Position numbers and translations under genes: made by a program. From SAR202 cluster bacterium (GTDB lineage: Bacteria > Chloroflexota > Dehalococcoidia > Lucifugimonadales > UBA1123), in NCBI GenBank assembly GCA_030752795.1, contig JASMDM010000017.1, positions 1 through 38,203 of the forward strand: a DNA stretch of 38,203 bases, written 5' to 3'. Of this stretch, positions 1 through 7,970 are shown in pieces (position 1 is the first letter of the stretch; every line of letters starts with the position of its first letter). Below the pieces are notes generated by a model that ran no database searches, had not been told where the DNA came from, and saw only the letters and a program-made list of their open reading frames with translations.

Positions 1-392
1 GAGGTCGACCCGATTGCGGCGATCCACGAGCTCACCGGCGGCGGAGTAGACATGGCGTTCGACACGTTCGGCGGCTCCGAGACGACGGTCAGCGCAATCG
101 GCGCGCTGCGCAAGGGCGGCACGGCGGTCCAGGTCGGCCTGGCCCCGGTTGGCGACACCGCGCCGATCGACATCGTCGACATGGTTCGCAACCAGGAGAC
201 GTTCGTCGGCAGCTACTACGGCTCGGTCGGTCCGTTCGAGACGTTCGACAAGATCGTCGACTTCTACCTGCGCAGCCTCCTCGACATCGAGAGCATGATC
301 ACGCGCACCTACAGCTTCGACCAGATCACGAGGGCTTTGACGCGCTGCAACGCGGCGAAGACGGACGCGGCATCATTCGGTACACGGGGTAG
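1..392 (+). CDS. MDR-family (zinc-type alcohol) dehydrogenase, C-terminal part, frameshifted near its end
   Basis: The reading frame is open from base 1, so the N-terminal half lies outside the window. Visible is the second part of a Rossmann fold of medium-chain dehydrogenases: 'GGGVDMAFDTFGG' followed by 'LRKGGTAVQVGL', the usual strand-turn around the NAD(P) site. Substrate cannot be told from this piece. The frame that starts at base 1 runs to a TGA at 412-414, but its last residues are unlike the family. Shifting frame near 325-333 gives the typical ending 'GFDALQRGEDGRGIIRYTG' and a TAG at 390-392. One base is therefore missing in the ATC-AC-GAG stretch, by mutation or sequencing error. 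Family assignment is firm; the end chosen is the family-like one. Confidence 0.8.
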   Translation, partial: GRPDCGDPRAHRRRSRHGVRHVRRLRDDGQRNRRAAQGRHGGPGRPGPGWRHRADRHRRHGSQPGDVRRQLLRLGRSVRDVRQDRRLLPAQPPRHREHDHAHLQLRPDHEGFDALQRGEDGRGIIRYTG

Positions 393-682
393 CGGGAGCA
401 GAGGCGAAGAGTGACTCAACGTCGAGGAACCCATGATGGGGCTTGTGGGTGGATTGGGAAAACGCCGGTTTGATCATCGCATCGAGATTCGACGAGTGCT
501 GTACCCGCCCGCCCGCCCTCGTACTTTTTGATAATGAGGGCATATCCCCCAGACCCCTTGCCAGAGGAGATGCTCCTCTAGACTCCCCGGCCGCCGTTAC
601 GAGATTGGTCAATTCTTCCCAAGCGCTCTATGAAGTGTGCATCAGGCCGCAACCGAGCCCAATGTACAGAGAACGGAGCGCG

Positions 683-1153
683 TTACCCCTCGCCCAGCTC
701 CCGCGCCGCGCGGCGTTCCGTGTCGGCGAGCTTGGCGACGCGGCGACGGAAACGTTCGCGGGTGCTGAAGGTGGCGCCTAGGAACGCGGCGAGGATGTCC
801 TCGACCAGCTTGTTGCCGATGATCTGCGCACCCATGCACAGCACGTTCACGTCGTCGTGCTCGACGCACTGATGCGCCGAGTAGACGTCGTGACACAGCG
901 CGGCACGGATGCCCAGGACTTTGTTCGCCGCGATGGCCGCCCCGACGCCGTTGCCGCACACCATGATGCCTCGGTCGACGTCTCCGGCGTTGATGCGGTC
1001 GCAGATCTCTTGCGTGATGTCGGGGAAATCGGCGTCCTCGTCGGCGGCGTGCACCCCAACGTCGGCTACTTGGTCCCCGCCCGCTTCCAGGAACTCGATC
1101 ACCGGCCCCTTCAACGGGAATCCGGCGTGATCGCCTCTGATCACGATTCTCAT
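683..1153 (-). CDS. rpiB: Ribose-5-phosphate isomerase B (RpiB/LacAB family)
   Basis: Encodes 156 aa, close to the roughly 150 aa of RpiB. It would interconvert ribose 5-phosphate and ribulose 5-phosphate in the cytoplasm (pentose phosphate pathway), or act on a related sugar phosphate. The N-terminal 'GDHAGFPLKG' carries the phosphate/sugar-site Asp and His; 'GIMVCGNGVGAAIAANKV' carries the catalytic Cys and the anion-hole loop; 'CHDVYSA' and 'DDVNVLCMGAQIIG' are also typical. The start at 1153 is preferred over longer upstream extensions because AAGGAGA stands just before it and the protein begins exactly at the first beta-strand (MRIVIRGDHAG). It lies 70 nt after an aminoglycoside-phosphotransferase-like gene on the same strand, and this pair is duplicated immediately upstream. 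Confidence 0.92.
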   Translation of the reverse strand: MRIVIRGDHAGFPLKGPVIEFLEAGGDQVADVGVHAADEDADFPDITQEICDRINAGDVDRGIMVCGNGVGAAIAANKVLGIRAALCHDVYSAHQCVEHDDVNVLCMGAQIIGNKLVEDILAAFLGATFSTRERFRRRVAKLADTERRAARELGEG

Positions 1154-1223
1154 CGTTCGTCTCCTTGAGTCATGCGTAGCCTTATGTCTGTGGGGGCGCG
1201 TCTCGTCGCTTGGCGTCACCGGT

Positions 1224-2123
1224 TCACTTGATTCGGGCGTTGGATTCGATATCGTCCAAACCTGTGCGCACAAAATCCGTGATGCCATGTGTCTGGCCGA
1301 ACGAAACCTGGTCATTCGGAAGCAATCGGGCATAGAAACGAGCTCGGGACATCAAGCCTTGATCGGAATTCTCCGCGTAGGAGTCCAGCACTTCTGACGT
1401 GAACTTTTCGCCGATATCGCTCAATAGACCCGTGAAATCAAGGGCGGGATCTCCGATTCGTGATTCCGCCCAGTCTATGATTCCGACCACCGTGCCTTCG
1501 TCGTTGTCGCAGAGGATGTGTAACGGGAATAGGTCAGCGTGCAAGAGAACAGGCGCAAAGCGGAAGTTGTCGTTGTCGCCCAGGAATCCCTGCCAGACGG
1601 CGGATTCCGCGCGTTGTGCATCGTCTCCGAGCAGTGGAAACACGTCGCGCCGAGCATGGTCGAACGAATCCCGGTAGTGCTGCCTCCAACCGTCAGCGGT
1701 CACAGGAGCCACGTTCGTTCTCTCCAGCCCTTCAAACGCCATGCGATGGAGGGCCGTCAGCAGCTCGCCGATGTCACGCGCAAGCGATCGGCGCTTCGAC
1801 GGCGATTGGAGTGTGGCGTTGCTCAACGGCTGGCCTTGGATCTTATCGTAGCCCGTGAAAACCACAGGTCCATCCGCTCGGTCCCTCACGACCAAGTCAA
1901 ACTTTGGAACTTGGACCGGCAGGTTGGCAGCCAGCAACGGTAGAAGCGCGATCTCTTTCTCGACGTTCCGTGCGGCATTGGGCCACCGCGGAAAGCGAAA
2001 GATAAGTTCCCCGTTCACCTCCAGCACGTGTGAGTCCCAGCCCTCCACAATGGACTCGCAGGTTCGTATGTCGATGCCTGGCGTCCGATCCTCTAGCAGG
2101 CGCCGGTAGTGGTCAGTATTCAT
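1224..2123 (-). CDS. APH(2'')-like phosphotransferase, copy 1
   Basis: 299 aa, full length for the choline kinase/aminoglycoside phosphotransferase fold. N-terminal 'NGELIFRFPR' holds the ATP-site Lys/Arg strand, 'GYDKIQGQPL' the hinge region, 'LLHADLFPLHILCD' (His195, Asp197, His202) the catalytic loop and 'GIIDWAESRIGDPALDF' (Asp217) the Mg-binding Asp. The residue five after the catalytic Asp is His rather than the common Asn; APH(2'') enzymes also have His there, and the overall spacing (FRFP, KIQG, H-x-D, IIDW) fits that branch. Substrate is unknown and resistance must not be assumed: many environmental members phosphorylate other small molecules. The ATG overlaps the end of the decayed rpiB copy; only a weak AGGA precedes it. 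The neighbouring copy 2 is clearly paralogous. Confidence 0.85.
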   Translation of the reverse strand: MNTDHYRRLLEDRTPGIDIRTCESIVEGWDSHVLEVNGELIFRFPRWPNAARNVEKEIALLPLLAANLPVQVPKFDLVVRDRADGPVVFTGYDKIQGQPLSNATLQSPSKRRSLARDIGELLTALHRMAFEGLERTNVAPVTADGWRQHYRDSFDHARRDVFPLLGDDAQRAESAVWQGFLGDNDNFRFAPVLLHADLFPLHILCDNDEGTVVGIIDWAESRIGDPALDFTGLLSDIGEKFTSEVLDSYAENSDQGLMSRARFYARLLPNDQVSFGQTHGITDFVRTGLDDIESNARIK

Positions 2124-2308
2124 CGATCCTGATTCTCACCACCTTGTTCGCCATGGCCGACCCGATGTCCGCGTCGCACACCATGATTTCCCGGTCGGCG
2201 CCGTGCACGTCCACGTCTGCCATCTGGTGATATCCTGCCTCCGGGAATTCGATCACCGGTCCTTCTAACGGAAAGCCCAACTGATCGCCCGCCAATCTCG
2301 ATTCTCAC
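2113..2308 (-). pseudogene. Decayed second copy of rpiB
   Basis: Reading the minus strand from 2308, GTG replaces ATG and the peptide starts MRIEIGG, matching MRIVIRG of the intact rpiB. One extra G near 2288-2293 shifts the frame; the other frame then continues 'GDQLGFPLEGPVIEFPEAGY', matching the intact copy's second strand and helix, with the active-site His changed to Gln. About 22 codons are then missing, 'REIMVC' resumes at the catalytic Cys loop, and the frame stops after 'NKVVRIRIDEY' at 2113, inside the start of the next kinase gene. With start, frame, middle and C-terminal half lost it cannot make an isomerase. Confidence 0.85.
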
Positions 2309-2396
2309 GCGCTGAATCCTTCAGTCGAATGCATCTTTCCCGGAATTCGCCCGGCTTTTCGTCCCTGAAGTCCCTGGCGCCCTTTTCGTCGAGGCT

Positions 2397-3338
2397 TCAA
2401 CCGATCACGGTGTGAAGTCCGATGCGCCTCAGTCCCTGCCGCACGTGGACCTGCGCGCCAGTCTCCTGGCCGAACCAGATATGGTGATACGGGACCACCC
2501 GCGCGTAGTAGCGAGCCCTTTTTGGCAGGCGGTGATCCGTGTTGCCATCGTAGTGTTCCAACACATCGTTCGCGAACGCTTCGCCCATTTCGTCCAACGT
2601 GCCGTTGATATCCATCGCCGGGTCTCCGATCTGGGCGTCCTCCCAATCGATGACCCCGACGACTCTGCCTTGTTCGCAATCGCAGATGACGTTCTGCGGG
2701 CTGAGGTCGGCGTGAACGAGGGCAGGCGTGAAGCTGAAGTTGTCATCGTCGTCCAGAAATTCGTGCCAGAACGCTGACTCCGCGCGTCGTGCTTCGGCGC
2801 CAAGCAGCGGAAACACATCGCGCTGCGCCCGAACGAACATCGCCTGATACTGGCGCCGCCAATCGTCCGCGGTCACGGGCGCCAGGTTCGCCGCCGCCGG
2901 GCCGTCCGTCGGTATGCCGTGGAGGGCGGAGAGCAGCTCGCCGATGTCTCGGGCCAGTTGTCGTCGTTGCGCCTGAACGGGGGACGAATCTTGGTCCAAT
3001 TGCTGACCCTGAATCTTGTCGTAGCCGACGAACAACACGGGGCCGTCCGGCCGGTCTCTGGCGATCACATCATATTTCGGCACTTCCACCTGCAACGCTT
3101 CGGCCAGCATCGGCAGCAGCAGAATCTCCGTCTCGACGCCATGCGTGATCTCCGGCCGGCGCGGAAAACGGAAGATTCGCTCGCCGTTCACCTCCAGCAC
3201 GTACGAACTCCAACCGTCGGTGATCGGCTCACACGTCCGTATCTCGATGCCAGGCAGATGGGCTTCCAACAGCAGCCGATAGCGATCGACATCCGTCCGG
3301 TCCGTTTGATGGCCCTGTGATATACTTCGCTCGGTCAT
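2397..3338 (-). CDS. APH(2'')-like phosphotransferase, copy 2
   Basis: 313 aa from ATG 3338. It is paralogous to the kinase at 1224-2123 along its whole length: 'EIRTCEPITDGWSSYVLEVN', 'GYDKIQGQQL', 'ARDIGELLSALH', 'LVHADLSPQNVICD' (His209, Asp211, Asn216) and 'GVIDWEDAQIGDPAMD' (Asp231). Here the metal-ligand position is the classical Asn, unlike copy 1. The start is uncertain: homology to copy 1 begins near residue 17, but no better start codon is visible there, and a GAGGAA lies rather far (about 14 nt) upstream. The gene is divergent from the D-aminoacylase gene at 3431 and shares its 5' region. Substrate unknown. Confidence 0.83.
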   Translation of the reverse strand: MTERSISQGHQTDRTDVDRYRLLLEAHLPGIEIRTCEPITDGWSSYVLEVNGERIFRFPRRPEITHGVETEILLLPMLAEALQVEVPKYDVIARDRPDGPVLFVGYDKIQGQQLDQDSSPVQAQRRQLARDIGELLSALHGIPTDGPAAANLAPVTADDWRRQYQAMFVRAQRDVFPLLGAEARRAESAFWHEFLDDDDNFSFTPALVHADLSPQNVICDCEQGRVVGVIDWEDAQIGDPAMDINGTLDEMGEAFANDVLEHYDGNTDHRLPKRARYYARVVPYHHIWFGQETGAQVHVRQGLRRIGLHTVIG

Positions 3339-3430
3339 CAGGCAGGCACAAATTCCTCGCGATCGCGACAATCTCGTCAAGCTTTGGCGCCACTTCGGCA
3401 CACACCCTATTCGATCCAGGAGAACGGGCA

Positions 3431-5011
3431 ATGTTCGACCTCATAGTATCAGGCGGAACCGTTCTCGACGGCACGGGCAAACCGGGTTTTCGCGCCGATG
3501 TCGGCGTCACCGGCGAAACCATCGAAGCCATCGGCGACTTGTCGCAGGCCGAAACCCGGCGCGTGATCGACGCAACCGGATTCGCCGTGTCTCCGGGTTT
3601 CATCGACAGCCACGCGCACTCGGACGGCGTGCTCCTTCTCGACCCACAGCACGCCAACGGATTGCGCCAGGGCGTGACGACCGAGATACTGGGCCAGGAC
3701 GGCCTGTCGTACGCACCGCTCTCCGCCGACAACTACAAGATCTATCGGCGATATCTGGCCGGCATTCTCGGCGAACCTCCGGAAGACCTCGACATGTCCA
3801 GCGTCGCCGCGTTCCGGTCCCACTATCACAAGAAGGTCGCGATCAACACGGCGTATTGCGTCGCACACGGCGCTGTTCGCTTGGAGACCCTCGGCTTCCA
3901 CGACAAGCCGCTGATCGGTGACGACCTGGCGAACGCCCAGCGCATGATCCGTGAAGGCATCGAGCAAGGCGCGGTCGGCTTCGCCACTGGCATGTCCTAT
4001 CACCCCAATGCTTGGAGCGACACGACGGAGATGGTCGAGCTCAATCGGGCGACCGCCGAGGCTGGTGGCGTGTACGTCACGCATCTGCGGGACGTGAACA
4101 CGGACCGTGCATTCGGCGGCGGGGGCGTCAACGAGGCCCTGGAGATCGGACGGCGATCAGGCGTCAAGGTTCACTTCTCGCACTACCGCACTCAGGCTGA
4201 CAACGCGGGCCAGGTTGCTCAGCGGATGGAGGCCATCGACCACGCCAAGGCCGAGGGAGTCGACTGCTCGCTGGAGCTGTACCCCTACCCGACCGGCAGT
4301 TCGTTCCCGCTGAGTTTCTTGCCGAGCTACGCGCACGAGGGGGGGCCGGACGCGATCATGGAACTCCTGAATGACCCGATTGAGCGGGCGCGGATGACGG
4401 AGTATCTCGAATCGAATCCAGCTCGAAAGCTCGATGAGGCCGTGCTCACCTACATGCGAAACAACACGCAGTTCGAAGGTATGAGCCTGCCGGACGTCGC
4501 TCGCGAGCGCGGCAAGCCGATGGTCGAAACGCTGCTCGACCTTTTGCTGGAGGAGGACGGGCAGATCTGCTACCGAGGCGCGCCGCCGATGAGCGTCCGA
4601 GTTTGGCAGCAGGTCAGCCAAGACTGCGTCGAGTTCCTGTCCCGACCAGATTTCATGGTCGGCAGCGATTCGATTCCCATCGGCTCGATGCCACACCCGA
4701 GAGCCTACGGTTGCTTCCCGCGTTTCCTGGGCCGGCTTCGTCGACAGTTCCCAATCATCAGCCTTGAGCAGACGGTTCAGCGAATGACCGACAATCCGGC
4801 GCGCAGATTCGGCCTGACGAAGCGTGGTCGCATCGAGACCGGCAACTTCGCCGACATTGCCGTTTTCGACCCGGACCACGTCATCGACAACGCCACGTAC
4901 GACGACCCGGTTCAGTTCCCGACTGGCATCCCGTTCGTTGTCGTGAACGGACAGGTGGCGGTGGACAACGAGCGGTGCACCGGGGTTCTCGCCGGGCATG
5001 CGGTGCCTTAA
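3431..5011 (+). CDS. N-acyl-D-amino-acid deacylase (D-aminoacylase) family amidohydrolase
   Basis: 526 aa. Cytoplasmic metal hydrolase of the amidohydrolase superfamily, expected to remove an acyl group from D-amino acids or a related amide. N-terminal beta-sandwich 'DLIVSGGTVLDGTG', then 'SPGFIDSHAHSD' (His61, His63, Asp65), His218 in 'VTHLRD', His251 in 'HFSHYR' and Asp413 in 'MVGSDS', in the order of D-aminoacylase. The Cys that normally bridges the metal in 'GNCG' is replaced: the equivalent reads 'ILGQDGLS' with Asp90. The start at 3431 is chosen over an upstream in-frame codon because AGGAGA (3418-3423) precedes it and the fold starts there. TATACT at 3321-3326 is a possible -10. The TauE/SafE gene follows after 46 nt and is probably co-transcribed, so the carrier may move a reaction product or substrate. 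Confidence 0.88.
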   Translation: MFDLIVSGGTVLDGTGKPGFRADVGVTGETIEAIGDLSQAETRRVIDATGFAVSPGFIDSHAHSDGVLLLDPQHANGLRQGVTTEILGQDGLSYAPLSADNYKIYRRYLAGILGEPPEDLDMSSVAAFRSHYHKKVAINTAYCVAHGAVRLETLGFHDKPLIGDDLANAQRMIREGIEQGAVGFATGMSYHPNAWSDTTEMVELNRATAEAGGVYVTHLRDVNTDRAFGGGGVNEALEIGRRSGVKVHFSHYRTQADNAGQVAQRMEAIDHAKAEGVDCSLELYPYPTGSSFPLSFLPSYAHEGGPDAIMELLNDPIERARMTEYLESNPARKLDEAVLTYMRNNTQFEGMSLPDVARERGKPMVETLLDLLLEEDGQICYRGAPPMSVRVWQQVSQDCVEFLSRPDFMVGSDSIPIGSMPHPRAYGCFPRFLGRLRRQFPIISLEQTVQRMTDNPARRFGLTKRGRIETGNFADIAVFDPDHVIDNATYDDPVQFPTGIPFVVVNGQVAVDNERCTGVLAGHAVP

Positions 5012-5057
5012 CGTCGCCGATGCAGAGCCTCGTCCCGACCTCGCATTTCTCGCCTGA

Positions 5058-5801
5058 ATGACCCCCGATATCGTCGAAGCCGTCGCCACCGCCGTGACGG
5101 TCTTCATCGGCTCCGTGGTTCTCGGAACCGTCGGGTTCGGCATGGGAATCAGCACCACGCCGTTCCTTCTCCTCGTCTTGGAGCCGAAGACGATCGTCGT
5201 GGTGGTCAACTCCGTCTCGATCATCCTGTTCGTTCTCGTGATCGCGAAGAACCGGTCGCACTTGCAGGTCCGCGAGATCGCGCCGATCAGCGCCGCGGGG
5301 GTTGCGGGCGTGCCCGTGGCCGTGTACGCGCTGGACGAGGTGGGCACGGGAGCATTACGAATCGGAATCGCCCTGCTTATCTTGGCGTTAACCGCGTTGA
5401 CGGCGTCGAACGTTCGCGGTCGATTGCCGCCCGGCGGCGTGCTCGGGCTGGTCGTCGGATTCGTCGGGTCGGTGTTGATCAACACCACTGGGATCGGCGG
5501 GCCACTGATTGTGCTGTATGGGCTGTCTCGAGGATGGTCGCGGAACGCGGTGCGGGCGTCGGCGTCACTGTATTTTTTGGCGATCGAGGGCGCGGGCGTC
5601 GCGGGTTACTTCTTCGTGGGACTCATGACGAAAGAACGGGCCACGCTCGTCCTGATCGCGGCGCCGCCGCTGGTGATTGGCTTTTGGCTTGCGACCAACT
5701 TGGTCGGGCGGATGAACGAGGCTGTTTTTCGTCGAGCGGTGCTGTCGGTCATTACGGTTGCGTGCGTCGTGGTTTTGGTTCGGGAGTTGGCGCCGATCTA
5801 G
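5058..5801 (+). CDS. TauE/SafE family membrane transport protein
   Basis: 247 aa, nearly all hydrophobic, with about eight membrane segments arranged as two repeated halves. The first half opens 'VLGTVGFGMGISTTPFLLLV', the second 'LINTTGIGGPLIVLYGLS'; a G-x-G-G-P-like turn after a helix is the mark of the TauE/SafE (sulfite exporter-like, formerly DUF81) family. Known members export sulfite, sulfoacetate or other organosulfur anions, but the family is broad and no substrate can be read from sequence. It lies 46 nt behind the D-aminoacylase gene on the same strand, suggesting one transcript. No clear SD is seen just before the ATG, consistent with translation linked to the upstream gene. Confidence 0.85.
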   Translation: MTPDIVEAVATAVTVFIGSVVLGTVGFGMGISTTPFLLLVLEPKTIVVVVNSVSIILFVLVIAKNRSHLQVREIAPISAAGVAGVPVAVYALDEVGTGALRIGIALLILALTALTASNVRGRLPPGGVLGLVVGFVGSVLINTTGIGGPLIVLYGLSRGWSRNAVRASASLYFLAIEGAGVAGYFFVGLMTKERATLVLIAAPPLVIGFWLATNLVGRMNEAVFRRAVLSVITVACVVVLVRELAPI

Positions 5802-5852
5802 CGTGGTGTCGTGGGGATGCGTCGGCGATATTGTGCGGGTGAGGCCCTTCAA

Positions 5853-5882
5853 CATGTTTTCGAGCAACGGCGTCAAAACATG
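5853..5882. repeat. Inverted repeat CATGTTTT-N14-AAAACATG
   Basis: Perfect 8-bp arms separated by 14 bases, 51 bases after the TauE-like stop codon. It could be a weak terminator or a protein-binding site. There is no T-tract directly after it, so the role is open. Confidence 0.4.
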
Positions 5883-5899
5883 CTTGCCTGCGGGGCACT

Positions 5900-5927
5900 A
5901 GATTCATCGGTTGCGGCCTCAGAATGG
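5900..5927 (+). repeat. Dispersed intergenic repeat, diverged copy
   Basis: Reads AGATTCATCGGTTGCGGCC then TCAGAATGG. It matches the core of the copies at 7971, 14599/14665, 14861 and 31719 (consensus AGATTCTTC..CTGCGGGCTCAGAATG). It lies between genes, like all other copies. Confidence 0.55.
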
Positions 5928-6224
5928 TAATGTTTCCATGGTCATCACGACTTCATGCGTTTTCCGTCCGGCCGACACAAGATTGCTCGGGGCGAACGGA
6001 TTGGGAGTGGGCCCGGCGGCGCGGTGACACTCCGATGGGTGTAGCGCGGACGAACAGAGGCCGGGCGCCTGCGCTGACGTCTGGCGGAAGTCGGGTGTTG
6101 GGTGTGTGCTGGTGCGAATCGAGATTTCGGTAATCGCGGAAGCTTGTCGGCCCACCTCGTGGCAGCATATTGATTCCGAACGTCCGATAGGCTCGGCACA
6201 ACCGGGTCTCGCCTCCACTCAAGC

Positions 6225-6253
6225 TTGTACCGCCTCAACGCAAAGCCTACAAT
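6225..6253 (+). promoter_or_regulatory. Possible sigma-70-type promoter for the dehydratase gene
   Basis: TTGTAC (6225-6230), 17-base spacer, TACAAT (6248-6253). The -10 is good and the -35 weak. Start of transcription would fall about 25 bases before the ATG at 6284, leaving room for the AAGGAG at about 6272. Confidence 0.45.
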
Positions 6254-6283
6254 ATTCCTCTACATTGACGTGAAGGAGAAATC

Positions 6284-7423
6284 ATGAAAATCACCAAGGT
6301 CGAAGCGATTGGCGTTAGCCGATACTTGTTCGCCAAGGTCCACACGGACGAGGGCATCGTCGGACTAGGCGAGTCGGGCGCCTGGGGTTTCCTTGAGGCT
6401 TCGAAGGCCGCGATCGAGACCTTCGGCCGCTACTTGGTCGGCAAAGATCCACTGCTTATCGAGCATCACTGGCAGTACATGAACCGCTTCAGCCATTTCC
6501 GGGGCTCGGCTATCTTGGGGGCGCTCAGTGCGTTGGACATCGCGTTGTGGGACATCGCAGGCAAGCATTTCGGCGTGCCGACGTACCAGTTGTTGGGCGG
6601 CAAGACCCGGGACAAGGCTCGCGTTTACTACCACGTCTTCGGCGACACCAAAGAGACGCTCATCAAGGGCGTCAAAGAGGCCAAGGAGCAAGGCTTCACC
6701 GCGGTCGGGCATCTGACGCCGTTCCTTGACGAGGCACGAGATAAGCCATATTTCAAAACCCACGCGTCGAAGATGTCGGACGCCATCGACACCGTCGGCG
6801 CCTACAGAGAAGCAGTCGGAAACGACGTCGATCTGTGCATCGAGATTCATCGACGCTTGACGCCTGCCGAGGCAATCGTTCTGGCCAGAGGCATTGAGCA
6901 GTTCAACCCATTCTTCTACGAAGACCCGATCCTGCCCGACAATTTCGACGCGATGGGATTGGTCGCCCAGCACATCTCGATCCCGATCGCCACGGGGGAA
7001 AGACTGCACACGATCCACGAGTTCGAGATGCTGCTCAAACGAGGGGCGGTCCAGTACGTCCGGCCCGACGTTTGCCTGGTGGGCGGAATCACCAGCGCGA
7101 AGAAGATCGCCGCTCTGGCCGAAGCCAACTATGTCGGCGTCGTGCCTCACAATCCTTTGAGTCCCGTCAGCACCGCCGCCTGCCTGCAGATCGCCGCCTG
7201 CATTCCAAACTTCGCTTTGCAGGAATACCCAATCGGCGAACAGGAAGCGCCGAAGAACGAGATCGTCAAGTCCGCCATCCACCAGGAGGACGGCTACCTC
7301 ATCATCCCGGACGCTCCTGGAATCGGCATCGAACTCATGGACGACGCCGCTGAGAAGCACCCGTTCACGCCGCGCGAGGTCAGCACTCGACTCCACGCCG
7401 ACGGATCGGTCATTGACCAGTAG
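6284..7423 (+). CDS. Enolase-superfamily sugar-acid dehydratase (galactonate/mannonate dehydratase-like)
   Basis: 379 aa with the two domains of the mandelate racemase/muconate lactonizing group: an alpha+beta capping domain (1-115, 'SALDIALWDIAGKHFGVP') and a TIM barrel. Acid residues that would bind Mg are Glu187 in 'CIEIH', Glu213 in 'FYEDP' and Glu239 in 'ATGER'; His189 and His289 ('VPHNPLSP') are candidate acid/base residues, an arrangement like DgoD/ManD-type dehydratases. There is no KxK motif on barrel strand 2, which separates it from the racemase-type enzyme at 10231-11328. Expected role: removal of water from an aldonic acid in sugar-acid breakdown; exact substrate unknown. AAGGAG eight bases before the ATG fixes the start. 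No sugar-acid kinase or aldolase is adjacent. Confidence 0.85.
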   Translation: MKITKVEAIGVSRYLFAKVHTDEGIVGLGESGAWGFLEASKAAIETFGRYLVGKDPLLIEHHWQYMNRFSHFRGSAILGALSALDIALWDIAGKHFGVPTYQLLGGKTRDKARVYYHVFGDTKETLIKGVKEAKEQGFTAVGHLTPFLDEARDKPYFKTHASKMSDAIDTVGAYREAVGNDVDLCIEIHRRLTPAEAIVLARGIEQFNPFFYEDPILPDNFDAMGLVAQHISIPIATGERLHTIHEFEMLLKRGAVQYVRPDVCLVGGITSAKKIAALAEANYVGVVPHNPLSPVSTAACLQIAACIPNFALQEYPIGEQEAPKNEIVKSAIHQEDGYLIIPDAPGIGIELMDDAAEKHPFTPREVSTRLHADGSVIDQ

Positions 7424-7465
7424 ACGCGCGCTAGCGGCGGCGCCGAACCGTATGTCGAGGGCGCC

Positions 7466-7849
7466 GTGACGGACGACCGGGGTTTGGTGGAGATTCGGCG
7501 GCTGGCAGAGGCCGAGTTCAGCACGTGGGTCCGCACGTCGATGCGCGCGTTCGGGGCCCACCCTGCATCGACCTCGGAGCCATTCTTCCGACAGATCATT
7601 GAAGTCGACCGTGCCATCGGCGCGTACGTCGACGGAAACCTCATCGGCACAGCGACGGTCGGGTCGTTCACGCTTACGCTCCCGGGCGGAGAGCTTTCGG
7701 TCGCGGACTTGGCGGCGGTCTATTTGGGCGGCGCCAAGCTGGCGACACTGCATCGTGCAGGACGCGTCGAAGAGCACCGAGCTGGAGCGGTCGATAAGTT
7801 GGATCGCGCAATGGCAACCAAACGCGACCCCTGGACGATCGATCTGTGA
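7466..7849 (+). pseudogene. Internally deleted copy of the Eis-like acetyltransferase
   Basis: 127 codons from a GTG preceded by GAGG. Residues 1-74 ('FSTWVRTSMRAFGAHP' to 'LTLPGG') align with the start of the full-length protein at 8095 ('FDAWICTSMRAFGEHP' to 'LTIPGG'), and residues 75-127 ('LAAVYLGGAKLATLHRAGRV' to 'PWTIDL') align with its last 50 residues ('LASVYLGGVTLDTLRRAARV' to 'PWTVIF'). About 270 residues are missing between, including the acetyl-CoA-binding loop, yet the frame is kept. Either an inactive remnant of a tandem duplication or a minimal protein with another role; catalysis is not expected. Confidence 0.8.
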
Positions 7850-7970
7850 CATCTGGCGATTCGTGTCCGCGTGGTTGCGACCATCGATATATCCATAGTC
7901 GGGATGCCCGCCATGCTGATTGAAGCGAAGCATCTTGGGCTTAGCAGGCAATCATCTGTGTCCGGCCGTG

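Larger units (their letters stand above)
5802..6283 (+). other. Intergenic region between the TauE-like and dehydratase genes
   Basis: No credible gene in 480 bases: reading frames here are short and arginine/serine-rich in several frames at once. It holds an 8-bp inverted repeat (5853-5882), a diverged copy of the dispersed intergenic repeat (5900-5927) and a possible promoter (6225-6253) followed by AAGGAG just ahead of the gene at 6284. Confidence 0.6.

Noticed and set aside
443-781. 112-codon open frame in the gap after the MDR gene
   Set aside because: It runs into the antisense of rpiB, has no SD and no recognisable features.
1224-2123. Loss of activity of kinase copy 1 because the catalytic-loop Asn is His
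   Set aside because: APH(2'')-type enzymes naturally have His at this position, so it is not evidence of inactivation.
4157-5488. 443-codon open frame on the minus strand opposite the D-aminoacylase and TauE-like genes
   Set aside because: Shadow of two well-supported genes; composition is Arg/Thr/Val-rich with no family features, as expected for antisense of GC-rich codons.
6365-7951. 528-codon open frame on the minus strand opposite the dehydratase gene
   Set aside because: It covers the antisense of a complete enolase-superfamily gene and part of the acetyltransferase remnant; no motif, no SD.
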